Notes under the pieces: model-generated
Told to the model about the DNA's origin: nothing
The model's input: the letters and a program-made list of their open reading frames with translations, nothing else
Database searches by the model: none
Made by a program: the position numbers and the translations under genes
In this document: positions 7,733 through 15,140 of the stretch, in pieces
How the letters are laid out: every line of letters starts with the position of its first letter
How positions within the stretch are numbered: position 1 is the first letter of the stretch
NCBI GenBank assembly: GCA_958370785.1
Contig: CATXKN010000014.1
Span: forward strand, 1-28,831
Length of the DNA: 28,831 nt
Reading direction: 5' to 3'
Origin: an uncultured Collinsella sp.
Lineage (GTDB): Bacteria; Actinomycetota; Coriobacteriia; Coriobacteriales; Coriobacteriaceae

Positions 7733-8530
7733 GTGGCGCTGGTATTTGACGTTCAACAGGCGAGCGGCAAGCCCGACGATAATCGTCGCCCTGGCACCGC
7801 GTGCCCCTTTTGCGACACGGAGGGGCTCGCCAACATCATCCAGCGCGATGGTGACTGCATCTGGCTCGAGAATAAGTTCAAGACCTTGCGGGCCACCCGT
7901 CAGACTGTATTGATCGAGTCGGCCAATCACGACGCCGACCTGGTGACCTATGAACCGGATGAGCTGCATCATGTGATGAGGTTTGCCCTGGGCTGTTGGC
8001 AGCAGATGATCGATTCCCAACAGTACCGCAGTGTGCTCATGTACAAGAACAAAGGCCCGCTTTCGGGCGGCAGCCTCGTCCATCCACACATGCAGATTGT
8101 GGGCTTGGAACAGGAGGACGGCTATGCGGCGCTGACCTCGGCAAATTTTGAAGGCATCGATGTTTGGCGGCGGGGGAGGGTCGCGGTCAACATCTCAACC
8201 GAGCCGATCATGGGATTCTTTGAGGTCAACGTCTCGGCTCCACAGGGAATCGCCGCCAGTGACGACGCCCGCGACCAAGCCGAGGTGGACCTGTTTGCCG
8301 ATGCGATTCAGGTGGCCCTGCGCTATATCCTGCACGAACACCACGGCGGTCGCGCGGAGTCGTACAACTTGTTCTTCTACCACATGGACGGCCGGACCAT
8401 TGCCAAGGCGCTGCCACGTTGGGTGGTATCGCCCTACTTTGTGGGCTATCGTTTGGCCCAGGTCAATGCCGAGACCACGCTCGATATCGATGCTGAGCGC
8501 CTGCGCGCGCATCTGGAAACGCTCGTATAG
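7733..8530 (+). CDS. Galactose-1-phosphate uridylyltransferase-like / HIT-superfamily protein (DUF4931-like)
   Basis: The 265-residue protein carries a CPFC metal-binding pair near residue 24 and the loop GGSLVHPHMQ near residue 115. This loop matches the HPHxQ active-site pattern of GalT-type nucleotidyltransferases, in which the central His carries the nucleotidyl group. A partner histidine-rich stretch, ILHEHHGG, lies further on. It is shorter than true GalT (about 340 residues) and fits the DUF4931/GalT-like group, so the substrate is unknown. The GTG start is set by GGAGGT (7720-7725) seven bases upstream, which lies inside the end of cutC and implies co-translation with it. Confidence 0.78.
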   Translation: MALVFDVQQASGKPDDNRRPGTACPFCDTEGLANIIQRDGDCIWLENKFKTLRATRQTVLIESANHDADLVTYEPDELHHVMRFALGCWQQMIDSQQYRSVLMYKNKGPLSGGSLVHPHMQIVGLEQEDGYAALTSANFEGIDVWRRGRVAVNISTEPIMGFFEVNVSAPQGIAASDDARDQAEVDLFADAIQVALRYILHEHHGGRAESYNLFFYHMDGRTIAKALPRWVVSPYFVGYRLAQVNAETTLDIDAERLRAHLETLV

Positions 8531-8560
8531 CAAGGCTAACACCCGCGCAATGCGGACAGT

Positions 8561-9559
8561 CTAGCGTGCCATCGCGTCGCGCCCGGCCTTGACTCGCTTG
8601 CGCTGGGCGGCGCGCTCCTCGCCAGTCAGGCGCTCAAAGAGATGCCCGATAAGCGAGGCGAGCACCTGCTGAAACAGCGTGCCGCACATGACGGGAAATA
8701 CGACCTCGCCGGGAAAATACTGTGTGGCGATGACGGCGCCCGAAGAGATATTACGCATGCCGCAGGTAAAGCACATGGTGGTCGTCTCGCTATACGGCAG
8801 GTGCAACGTGCGAGCGACCAGAATGCCCACGACAAAACCGCTGATGGCGAACACCAGAATAAAGAGGGCGACTTCAAGGCGCACCGCGTTCATGTGTAGC
8901 ACGTACTCGCTCATGGCGGTGGAGTTGGACGCGATGACGCCCATCATCATAAATTTGCAGGCGGGCGAGAGCGCGGGGGAGAGTTTCTCGTGTCCCCATC
9001 CGCGCGTGAGCTCGTTGATCACGATACCGAGCACGGCGGGGATGGCGATCATAAAGGCCATGTCTTGCATCATGCTCGGCACATCGATCGAGACGGTGGC
9101 GCCCAGCAGGAGCTTGAGCGTAAGAGGAATCGTCACAGGCGAGATAACCGAGGACGTCAGGATAATGGTGAGCGCGAGCGGGCCGTTGCCGCCGAACATA
9201 CTAATCCACATAAAGGCAGTGACTGCCACGGGTACGCTGTACTCGAGCACGATGCCGCAGACAAGGTTGGGGTTGGAACCAAAGAACAGTGAGCCCATGG
9301 CATACGCCGCGATGGGGATGAGCACAGCCGAGACAATTAACGCCAAAATCAAATGCAGGGGACGGCGGAACACCTCAGCCACCTGGTGAAAGGTGTTGCT
9401 CAGCGCACCTTGGAACGTCATAAAGGCGAAAAGGGCGGGAACGATGGGCTTGAGAACGCCGATCTGCTGGGGAAAGAGCACGCCGAGCGCCACGCAAATC
9501 GGAACGATGACCTGCATGTGCCCCGCGAGAAACTTGCCCAGTCCAACCCATTGCTTCAT
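8561..9559 (-). CDS. BASS-family (bile acid:sodium symporter-like) membrane transporter
   Basis: The 332-residue product has about nine to ten hydrophobic helices. It shows the BASS-family pattern including LEYSVPVAVTAFMW and the C-terminal TTTMCFTCGMRNISSGAVIA, which corresponds to the conserved crossover region that coordinates sodium and substrate. It is probably a sodium-coupled transporter for an organic anion; bile acid is only one family substrate, so the cargo is uncertain. It converges on the GalT-like gene with 30 bp between stop codons and no clear terminator. A GGGAG lies about 12 bases upstream of the ATG. It is the last chromosomal gene before the mobile element. Confidence 0.82.
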   Translation of the reverse strand: MKQWVGLGKFLAGHMQVIVPICVALGVLFPQQIGVLKPIVPALFAFMTFQGALSNTFHQVAEVFRRPLHLILALIVSAVLIPIAAYAMGSLFFGSNPNLVCGIVLEYSVPVAVTAFMWISMFGGNGPLALTIILTSSVISPVTIPLTLKLLLGATVSIDVPSMMQDMAFMIAIPAVLGIVINELTRGWGHEKLSPALSPACKFMMMGVIASNSTAMSEYVLHMNAVRLEVALFILVFAISGFVVGILVARTLHLPYSETTTMCFTCGMRNISSGAVIATQYFPGEVVFPVMCGTLFQQVLASLIGHLFERLTGEERAAQRKRVKAGRDAMAR

Positions 9560-9646
9560 ATGCTCTGTGACTCCCTTTGCTCGTGAATCCGTTTTGAATG
9601 GATATGCTAGACGCTCGCATGCGTCCGTGCGTCAGAAACGCTCGAA

Positions 9647-9665
9647 TATTTCGAGGCTATTACCG
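9647..9665. other. Candidate left attachment site (attL core)
   Basis: TATTTCGAGGCTATTACCG here matches 17383-17401 at 18 of 19 positions (C/G difference at position 11). It overlaps a CTCGAA-TAT-TTCGAG inverted repeat (9641-9655), the kind of arrangement used as core sites by tyrosine recombinases. The paired copy lies just beyond the integrase gene. Together they would delimit an element of about 7.75 kb. Confidence 0.55.
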
Positions 9666-9781
9666 ATGCCTGCCGTTTCCAAGCCCCTGACCTGCTGGTG
9701 AACGGTCGGGAACGTTGGCGGCGCAACCCATCGGCAACCATTACGCCGCTATCTCTCGGATAACCAGTGTTTTCGATGGAT

Positions 9782-9863
9782 GGGGGGTTGCAAGTTTTCA
9801 ATGATGCGAAACAGGGGGTTCCATATATAACCCCCGCGCATTGTTGGAAACTGGCAACCCCCC
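9782..9863. repeat. Nested inverted repeats with G/C-tract arms at the left end of the element
   Basis: A 27-nt arm (9782-9808) pairs with 9837-9863 at 23 of 27 positions. Inside it, GGGGGTT (9814-9820) pairs perfectly with AACCCCC (9829-9835) around an AT-rich loop, CCATATAT. The motif GGGGGTT therefore occurs four times, two in each orientation. It lies in the 360-bp noncoding stretch between attL and the first element gene. Candidate roles are integrase arm sites, a single-strand origin or an accessory replication site; the sequence alone does not decide. Confidence 0.7.
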
Positions 9864-9927
9864 CAGCTGTCGATAACGCGGCTCTGGCATGGTTCCGTTG
9901 GCTTTTCAGAAAAATCTAGAATAGTTC

Positions 9928-9956
9928 TTGCGACATTCAGCGACTGTTGCTATTAT
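9928..9956 (+). promoter_or_regulatory. Promoter of the element operon
   Basis: TTGCGA and TATTAT are separated by exactly 17 bp, a good match to a housekeeping sigma promoter, about 70 bp upstream of the first element gene. The spacer contains the half-site GACTGTTGC (9942-9950), which recurs in the palindrome just downstream. This suggests repressor control of the main transcript. Confidence 0.6.
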
Positions 9957-9965
9957 TCAGCCAAG

Positions 9966-9986
9966 GCAACAGTCAGTGACTGTTGC
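9966..9986. promoter_or_regulatory. Perfect 21-nt palindrome, candidate operator
   Basis: GCAACAGTCA and TGACTGTTGC are perfect inverted half-sites around a central G, starting 10 bp after the -10 box. A third half-site sits inside the promoter spacer. This is a typical operator layout for a dimeric repressor. No obvious HTH repressor is encoded in the element, so the cognate protein may be one of the unknown genes or a host factor. Confidence 0.6.
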
Positions 9987-10026
9987 AAGCATTTGGCGAA
10001 TGCCGTATTGACTGAAAGGAATTAAA

Positions 10027-10560
10027 ATGACTACCGCCGTCCAAAAAGCTCCCATGAAAATCGCTCGCGAATGTCTTGTGCTGTTTCAGGATGCACGCCG
10101 CGCCGCCGTTGTCGATAACGTTTCTTGCAATCCCTCCGATAGCACGGGGCTGGCTTACTGCTTCGACCGTTACGACCAGTTCAAAGACGATGGCGGGCGC
10201 GTTCTGTTCCCCGTGTTGATGACGCTGCCGCCTAGTCGTTTCGACATTCCCAAGCGCTTCGATTGCGATATTCGCTACAATACGACCCTCACGGGTGCCG
10301 AACTTCTTCGCCGTCTCGAAGCATTCCGCGATGAATTATCGGAACTCCCCGCTTTCAATTTGGGTTGCAGGAAGGTCTATAAGAACTGGGCTGTTCGCGT
10401 GGCTCTTCGTGCAGGCTATGCGCTCTCGCATGAGAAAGATTTCCGCGATGTTTTGATTGTCTCTGGCACCAATGTCGAGGACGCGCCCGCCGCATTTGAC
10501 CCGTCCATCTTCGATGACCTGTATCCCAACGGCACCAATGCCGATAGTGAGATGTTTTAA
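10027..10560 (+). CDS. Mobile-element protein of unknown function
   Basis: This is a 177-residue soluble protein with no signal peptide or membrane span, not recognised as any family. It is mixed alpha/beta in appearance, with several Cys (about residues 13, 38, 48, 82 and 117) and an acidic C-terminus (FDPSIFDDLYPNG). The start is supported by GAAAGGA seven bases upstream. It is the first gene of the element's long transcript, immediately after the operator region. The next gene begins on the base after its stop codon, so the two are probably translated together. An early regulatory or replication role would fit the position but is speculation. Confidence 0.75.
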   Translation: MTTAVQKAPMKIARECLVLFQDARRAAVVDNVSCNPSDSTGLAYCFDRYDQFKDDGGRVLFPVLMTLPPSRFDIPKRFDCDIRYNTTLTGAELLRRLEAFRDELSELPAFNLGCRKVYKNWAVRVALRAGYALSHEKDFRDVLIVSGTNVEDAPAAFDPSIFDDLYPNGTNADSEMF

Positions 10561-11466
10561 ATGCTTTTGCGCCATGACCCCGCCCCGCTCGCGCATGTTC
10601 TAGATGATTTCGAGGGCGATTCTACCGAGCGGCTTACGGGCTTCACGGCTCCCGCCGTGGCAGACCCCGACCCCGACGATGTGCTCCTGTATATATACGC
10701 TTTTGCGGTACGCCGCCGTCCTCCCAAGAACTGCGACCCCGCTTTGCTTCTTTCCTATGATGGAAAGCCCCATAGCCCTCTATTCTGGGTAAAGGCGGGC
10801 AACCGCTGGCATGTCGCGCGGCTGGAAACAGACCGCAAACGCCTGTTATCCCGTGCGGGTCGCTGTGTGCGCGTGGAGCGTGATAGGGACGAGTTCCAGT
10901 TTTTTGTCCGCGTCTACCATTTGCGCAGATGGGTTTCGCTCCTGCCCTTGGCGTTTTGCGTTTTGTTGCTGGCGCTCTCGCTCACGCTTTGCGGCTCGGG
11001 GCGCTCGGGTATCGCTTTTTTTGAAGGTCAAAGCAGGACTTCGTCCGAGCGCACTAAGCCAATCCAGCAGACTGATTTCGCGTCCTACACGGCTACGCCC
11101 GACACGGTGACGTGGCGGGCGGGAGAGACACGACAGGATATATCTCTCTCATTGCCTGCTAATTGTTCAGTGGACGGCAAAGACGGGGGCAACCCCGTTT
11201 GTTCGACAGTTGCCATAGCCTGCGACCTCGATTCGAACGGGAAGTTTGATGATTCAGAAATTGTTTGGTCTGCGACTGACCCCGATTCGGGTTCACCCCT
11301 CTACATCAGACCGGGCTTCGGTATCAAAACCATCGAGTTAAAAAAGCCCCTCGCCCTCGCCGCAGGTGAGTACCGCGCTAGAACTATCTGGCGAAGTGTG
11401 CTCTTGGACTCTCCGTCTACGTCTGCGGGGTCTGCGTCCTTTGACTGGTTGCTAAAGGTCGAATAG
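10561..11466 (+). CDS. Mobile-element single-pass membrane protein with an exposed C-terminal domain
   Basis: The 301-residue protein has a cytosolic N-terminal part (1-120, rich in Arg and aromatic residues), one transmembrane helix at about 123-145 and a predicted outside region of about 155 residues. The outside part looks beta-rich and contains DLDSNGKFDDSE, which resembles an EF-hand/dockerin-type calcium loop, and two Cys that could form a disulphide (ANCSVD and NPVCST). Its ATG follows the preceding stop codon with no gap. No family was recognised. A role at the cell surface during transfer, or in exclusion of related elements, is possible but unproven. Confidence 0.75.
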   Translation: MLLRHDPAPLAHVLDDFEGDSTERLTGFTAPAVADPDPDDVLLYIYAFAVRRRPPKNCDPALLLSYDGKPHSPLFWVKAGNRWHVARLETDRKRLLSRAGRCVRVERDRDEFQFFVRVYHLRRWVSLLPLAFCVLLLALSLTLCGSGRSGIAFFEGQSRTSSERTKPIQQTDFASYTATPDTVTWRAGETRQDISLSLPANCSVDGKDGGNPVCSTVAIACDLDSNGKFDDSEIVWSATDPDSGSPLYIRPGFGIKTIELKKPLALAAGEYRARTIWRSVLLDSPSTSAGSASFDWLLKVE

Positions 11467-11522
11467 CGTTCGTAGAATTCGTCTCGATCATCTTCAATGC
11501 CCGAGACGTTTTCATATACAAG

Positions 11523-11539
11523 CCCCGCCCCGTGCGGGG
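11523..11539 (+). promoter_or_regulatory. GC-rich hairpin before the secreted-protein gene
   Basis: CCCCGC pairs with GCGGGG around a 5-nt loop, 26 bp upstream of the 11566 start codon. There is no T-tract, so it is more likely an mRNA processing or stability structure than a terminator. Confidence 0.35.
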
Positions 11540-11565
11540 GAAACTTCTCTGAAGGGAGAAAAAAC

Positions 11566-12264
11566 ATGTTGGTAAAGAAATCGTTTATGGCTGCCACCGC
11601 CGCCCTTGCGGTAGCCGCCGCCCTCGGCTCGCCGCTGGGTGCCTACGCCGATGCCGTGGCATATCCAGCAACCCCGTCCGAGGTGCAATCCGAGACAGCC
11701 AAGGACGATACCCTGAAAGAGCAGGCAAACGCCAATGTTGCCGCACAGCTCGACAGCACGGGAGGTACTTGGTCTGACGGAAAGACCACCAGAGCAAACG
11801 GTACCTATGTGGTGACCATCCCCACGCAGGTGGGTTATAAGAACGTGCCCGTGGGCAAGGTCGATTTGACCGCCCCCTACGATGTGAACGTCAAGGGCGT
11901 TATCGGCTTGGGTGACACCATCACCTGCACCGCCACCTACGACAAGGCCATGAATGGCGCTTTGCAGGGCGCGGACGGCGGTCTGCTCGGCGGCGTTGGC
12001 CCCTATGAAAAGTCTGACGGCGGTGAGCTCAATATCGCTCTCAACCAGGGCAAGACCACTTGGAGCGCCGCAGAGGTCTCTAAGCTCAAGGAGGACGGCA
12101 AGACCGTTGTCGGCACCACTGGCACCGACAGCGTTCACTTCACTGGCTCCGTTCGCTCCGCTTCGCAGTTCGTCAATACTATCTCGTACCACTTCTCGAC
12201 TGCTCGCGCCAATATCGGGGCCGCGTTGGATAAGGTTCACGGCACCCCCGGCGACAATCAATAA
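11566..12264 (+). CDS. Mobile-element secreted protein
   Basis: The 232-residue product begins with a clear Sec signal peptide (MLVKKSFMAATAALAVAAA...) with a probable cleavage after AYADA near residue 30. The mature part contains a beta-strand-rich segment that starts about residue 70 (TYVVTIPTQVGYKNVPVGKVDLTAPYDV), Gly-rich turns and no Cys beyond an internal TCTAT. No transmembrane anchor or LPxTG sorting signal is present at the C-terminus. The start is supported by GAAGGGAG eight bases upstream, where the signal peptide begins; an upstream in-frame ATG at 11497 would hide the signal peptide. The family is not recognised. An extracellular protein encoded on so small an element is unusual. 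Confidence 0.75.
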   Translation: MLVKKSFMAATAALAVAAALGSPLGAYADAVAYPATPSEVQSETAKDDTLKEQANANVAAQLDSTGGTWSDGKTTRANGTYVVTIPTQVGYKNVPVGKVDLTAPYDVNVKGVIGLGDTITCTATYDKAMNGALQGADGGLLGGVGPYEKSDGGELNIALNQGKTTWSAAEVSKLKEDGKTVVGTTGTDSVHFTGSVRSASQFVNTISYHFSTARANIGAALDKVHGTPGDNQ

Positions 12265-12297
12265 CCCAATCCCTATTTTGAAAGGACTATCTTAATT

Positions 12298-12639
12298 ATG
12301 GCTACCTATCCCTGTGACATGTCGAACGCCAAGTTCTTTTTGGCAGATAACCGCCTTGCTTACTCCTACGAGAATGGGGAGCGAGGTAACGCCCCTATCG
12401 GCGTGAAATACGAGGTCTGCGATATTAACAATTCTTATGAGAAGCTTGGCGTTACCATCGAGGGTTCTACCTCCATGCTTTTTGATACCGAGAACGGCGC
12501 GGAGATTCCCCCCGCCTGTGAAGTGACCTTCATGGGCTTGGTCGTTCGCCCGTATGTGAATCGCGCCACCAACCGCATTGCATATAGTGCCAAGGCTTCG
12601 GGTATCCGTCTCGCCCAGCCCCCGCGCGGCAAGGAGTAG
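12298..12639 (+). CDS. Small cytosolic mobile-element protein (possibly DUF961-like)
   Basis: This 113-residue soluble protein has an AAAGGA ribosome site. It lies upstream of the FtsK gene, the place occupied in Tn916-type elements by DUF961 proteins (Orf22/23). The pattern of alternating hydrophobic strands (YEVCDINNSYEKLGVTI, CEVTFMGLVVRPYV, YSAKASGIRLA) is compatible with that group or an OB-like fold. The assignment rests on position and general appearance, not on a recognised motif. An alternative is a single-strand DNA-binding partner of the Rep. Confidence 0.65.
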   Translation: MATYPCDMSNAKFFLADNRLAYSYENGERGNAPIGVKYEVCDINNSYEKLGVTIEGSTSMLFDTENGAEIPPACEVTFMGLVVRPYVNRATNRIAYSAKASGIRLAQPPRGKE

Positions 12640-12670
12640 CGACCCCGCTAGCCGTTGCCGTTTCTGAAAA

Positions 12671-12713
12671 GCCGTCCCGCGTCTCAAAATGCCAATCCCG
12701 AGCGCGGGGCGGC
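12671..12713 (+). promoter_or_regulatory. Hairpin between mobile-element genes
   Basis: GCCGTCCCGCG pairs with CGCGGGGCGGC, 11 bp with one G-T wobble, around a 21-nt loop. It is not followed by a T-run. It separates the 113-residue gene from the membrane-protein genes and may tune their relative expression. Confidence 0.4.
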
Positions 12714-12747
12714 ACCCTCATAAGTTCCGATTAGAAAGGCCGCTACG

Positions 12748-12942
12748 ATGGTCAATTTTATTGCAAAAGTAAAAGGGATAATCGCTAAAGCCCGTTTTCA
12801 CGCCGATTCGTTTGGTGACTTCCGCGACCGTCACCCCGCCATAGCCCGCGACCTCGGCGCTTTCGTTCTCGTTCTCCTGCTCGCCCTCGTTATTTGGGTG
12901 CTGTCGGCTGCTTCGGGCAACCCCAGCCCGTTCGGCTACTAG
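12748..12942 (+). CDS. Small single-pass membrane protein of the mobile element
   Basis: The 64-residue product has a basic amphipathic N-terminal half (VKGIIAKARFHADSFGDFRDRHP) and one hydrophobic helix at about 36-54 (LGAFVLVLLLALVIWVLSA) near the C-terminus. AGAAAGG precedes the ATG. No family was recognised. The positive-inside rule places the N-terminus in the cytosol. Small membrane proteins next to FtsK-like translocases occur in several transfer modules, so a role in assembling the translocase is possible. Confidence 0.65.
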   Translation: MVNFIAKVKGIIAKARFHADSFGDFRDRHPAIARDLGAFVLVLLLALVIWVLSAASGNPSPFGY

Positions 12943-12952
12943 GGGGTGCGTC

Positions 12953-13474
12953 ATGCCCAAGCCCCTGCGCGTGTTCTTCGTCTCGGTGGCGGTGCTGTAT
13001 GCCCTCGTCCTAGGCTGGCTCGTTTTCGAGACTGCCCGTATCGCCGCCGCCGTCCCCCCAGCCCTGCCGCCCTTCGAGTGCTGCACCCCGTACCTTCGGG
13101 GTAGCGCCGCCGTCCCGCTCAACGCCAAGGAGTTCGATAGGTTCGACCTCCCAGACGGCTCGGCGCTCTCCCTGCGTCTGGTGCCGTCCGATGGTGTCGT
13201 CCCCGCCCTGCTCTTTGCCGTCCTGACCTCGCCCGATGCCGCCACGCTCACCGTCAACTCGGCTTCGCTCGGCTCCCGTCCCGTTCTGGGGTCGTTCGCG
13301 GGTCACGGTGCCGAGGTCGGCTATGACGGCTCTAACGCCGCCCTCTGGACTTGCTTCGAGGTTGCGCCGCCCCTGCGTGACGGCTCGGCGCTATGCGTCA
13401 CCGTGACCGCCGTGAACTCTGACGGCTCCCGTTCCGTTTTCTCTCGTAAGGGGGTTCTCTCCCATGCTCTCTGA
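12953..13474 (+). CDS. Membrane-anchored or secreted mobile-element protein
   Basis: The 173-residue product has an N-terminal hydrophobic segment at about 7-30 (VFFVSVAVLYALVLGWLVFETARIAAAV) that acts as a signal peptide or uncleaved anchor. It is followed by an outside domain of about 140 residues with beta-rich composition and Cys residues near the start (FECCTPY). The gene starts 10 bp after the 64-residue membrane protein and overlaps ftsK by 11 bp, so the three are probably produced together. The family is not recognised. Confidence 0.65.
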   Translation: MPKPLRVFFVSVAVLYALVLGWLVFETARIAAAVPPALPPFECCTPYLRGSAAVPLNAKEFDRFDLPDGSALSLRLVPSDGVVPALLFAVLTSPDAATLTVNSASLGSRPVLGSFAGHGAEVGYDGSNAALWTCFEVAPPLRDGSALCVTVTAVNSDGSRSVFSRKGVLSHAL

Positions 13475-14939
13475 TTCCCTTCGTTCCCTGCCTGTGTTCG
13501 AGAAAGCTCGAAAGCGTCTCGATGCCCGCGATACCGAGTTGCTTAGAAAGGGCGTTGATGTTTCCCTGACCTCGCCCGCGCCCTCGGGTTCGTTCAAGGT
13601 CGTTTTCGTCCTCTTCTCGGCTGGGCTGTCATTCGTTCTCGGTTTTAACCTGCTCATGCTCTGCGAGCGCTCGCTTTTCACCCTGCCGCTGCTGCTCCCC
13701 GCCGTGGCGCTGCTGGCGCTCTCGCTCTGGCTCGTCCTGTATGTCGCGCTGTTCGGCTCCCGTTTCGTGCCGTGCGGCTCGACCGTCCGCAACTTGGAGC
13801 GGTTCCTCTATGCGAACAAGCTCTACGTCTCGCATGAGGTCACGTTGTCGAACGGCACCAAGCGCGAGCGTATAGATTCCTCGCTCCGTCTCTGCGTCCT
13901 CGTTAGCGGGAATATGCTCACAGTCCGCGCCTTTGACGATGGCAACGGCTATACCTCCAAGCTCTCAAAACTTGAGGACATGGGGCTGTGCTCCGTGATA
14001 GGTTGCCCGCTCGATTCCAAGTCGGCTGGCGTTGGCGCTACCGACTACGTTTTCCGTCTGCGCGATGATGTGCGCTTGCAGGCCGTTCCCCGCCTGCTGT
14101 CCTCCGAGCCTACGGGTCGGCTCGATGCGATACCGCTCACTGGTGAGCTGTCGTGGAACTTCGCCCACCTGCCCCATATGCTCATAGCCGGCGGCACTGG
14201 CGGCGGTAAGTCCACCTTCCTCTACTACCTCATAGCCGAGTTTATGCGGCTGGGCAATTCCAACGGCTTTGCGGGTGAGGTCTATATCTGCGACCCCAAG
14301 AACGCCGAGCTGGCTTCGCTCTCGCATGTCATAGGCTCCGACCGCGTTGGCGTATCGCCCGCCCAGATTGCCAAGGTCGTTCGCCTTTGCAGGGAAGAAA
14401 TGGATAGGCGCTACGAGTATATGCAGGACCCCGAGCGTTTCCGTTTCGGTGCCAACGCCTTTACCTACGGGCTTAACCCCGTGTTCCTGATAGTCGATGA
14501 GGTTGCCGCGCTCAAGGCTTCAGCGGACAAGAAAACCATTACCGAGATTTGGGGTAACCTGACCCAGCTGGTGCTGAAAGCTCGCGCCGCCAACGTGTTC
14601 GTTATCCTCGCCATGCAGCAGCCCCGCGCCGATACCATATCGACCGACATACGCGACAACTTGGGCGCTCGCGTGTCCCTGGGTTCGCTCTCTGACGAGG
14701 GGTACCGCATGACCTTTGGCGGCTCGTTCGACTTCCTGCCCATCGAGGAACGCGGCACGGGCTATATCATGCTCGACGGCTGGGACGCTCCAAGGCCTTT
14801 CAAAGCCCCGTTTGCGGACTACTCGAAGGTCGACTACCCGAAAGAACTGAAACGGCTTTATATCGCCGCTCAACGCCGTAACGGGGTATCTGCGGACAAC
14901 GCCGAGAAGGAAGAAAGCGCCGAAAGTGTGACGGATTAG
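13464..14939 (+). CDS. FtsK/SpoIIIE (TcpA-like) DNA translocase of the mobile element
   Basis: This 491-residue membrane-anchored ATPase pumps DNA. Two transmembrane helices at about 45-66 and 71-97 precede the motor domain. Walker A (AGGTGGGKST) lies near residue 245, followed by the FtsK-typical EVYICDPKNAEL, and Walker B (VFLIVDEVAAL) lies near residue 340. The later segment FVILAMQQPRADTI is also FtsK-like. It lacks the C-terminal gamma domain of chromosomal FtsK, and its length matches conjugative coupling proteins such as TcpA and Orf21 of Tn916 or Tra of AICEs. AAGGGGG precedes the ATG. In a relaxase-type element it would couple the Rep-bound strand to an export channel; in an AICE-type element it would move double-stranded DNA by itself. 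Confidence 0.88.
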   Translation: MLSDSLRSLPVFEKARKRLDARDTELLRKGVDVSLTSPAPSGSFKVVFVLFSAGLSFVLGFNLLMLCERSLFTLPLLLPAVALLALSLWLVLYVALFGSRFVPCGSTVRNLERFLYANKLYVSHEVTLSNGTKRERIDSSLRLCVLVSGNMLTVRAFDDGNGYTSKLSKLEDMGLCSVIGCPLDSKSAGVGATDYVFRLRDDVRLQAVPRLLSSEPTGRLDAIPLTGELSWNFAHLPHMLIAGGTGGGKSTFLYYLIAEFMRLGNSNGFAGEVYICDPKNAELASLSHVIGSDRVGVSPAQIAKVVRLCREEMDRRYEYMQDPERFRFGANAFTYGLNPVFLIVDEVAALKASADKKTITEIWGNLTQLVLKARAANVFVILAMQQPRADTISTDIRDNLGARVSLGSLSDEGYRMTFGGSFDFLPIEERGTGYIMLDGWDAPRPFKAPFADYSKVDYPKELKRLYIAAQRRNGVSADNAEKEESAESVTD

Positions 14940-14940
14940 G

Positions 14941-15061
14941 AAGTAAAGCCCCTGCCGCTGGGCGAACGCTCGGGGCGGGAAAGGGGGCGGCGGGCGCGGA
15001 GCGCCCAGCCGAGCGGAGCGACCCCCCGCCCCGAGCGGGCGCACGGCGGCCTACTTTACTT
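14941..15061. other. GC-rich inverted-repeat region between ftsK and rep, candidate replication or transfer origin
   Basis: Outer arms AAGTAAAG (14941-14948) and CTTTACTT (15054-15061) are a perfect inverted repeat. Inside, GCTCGGGGCGGG (14968-14979) pairs perfectly with CCCGCCCCGAGC (15025-15036). The 120-bp block starts one base after the ftsK stop and lies about 80 bp before the rep start. Position next to a rolling-circle initiator and the strong secondary structure are what a double-strand origin or oriT would show. No nick sequence can be named from the sequence alone. Confidence 0.5.
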
Positions 15062-15080
15062 GATTTATAGGTCATTATCT

Positions 15081-15140
15081 TTCCGCGGAAGTTCGCCCGT
15101 TTTGGGCGGTTCCCGCTGGTGAAACCCAGTTTTTCCGCGG
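15081..15140 (+). promoter_or_regulatory. Structured leader directly before rep
   Basis: TTCCGCGGA occurs at 15081-15089 and again, as TTCCGCGGA, where the rep start codon begins. Between them lies a CGCCC/GGGCG hairpin (15094-15108) with a GTTTT loop. No ordinary Shine-Dalgarno is seen before ATG 15141. The repeats may be binding sites for Rep, with autoregulation of rep translation or transcription, or part of the origin. Confidence 0.4.

Noticed and set aside
9700..10026. Small gene in the left noncoding part of the mobile element
   Set aside because: No frame with a ribosome site and reasonable codon use was found. The region is dominated by inverted repeats and the promoter-operator.
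12748..12942. Identification of the 64-residue protein as a filamentous-phage major coat protein
   Set aside because: Inovirus coat proteins usually carry a signal peptide, then a TM helix and a basic C-terminus. Here the basic part is N-terminal and no signal peptide is visible, so the call is not supported though the phage model is kept as an option for the element.
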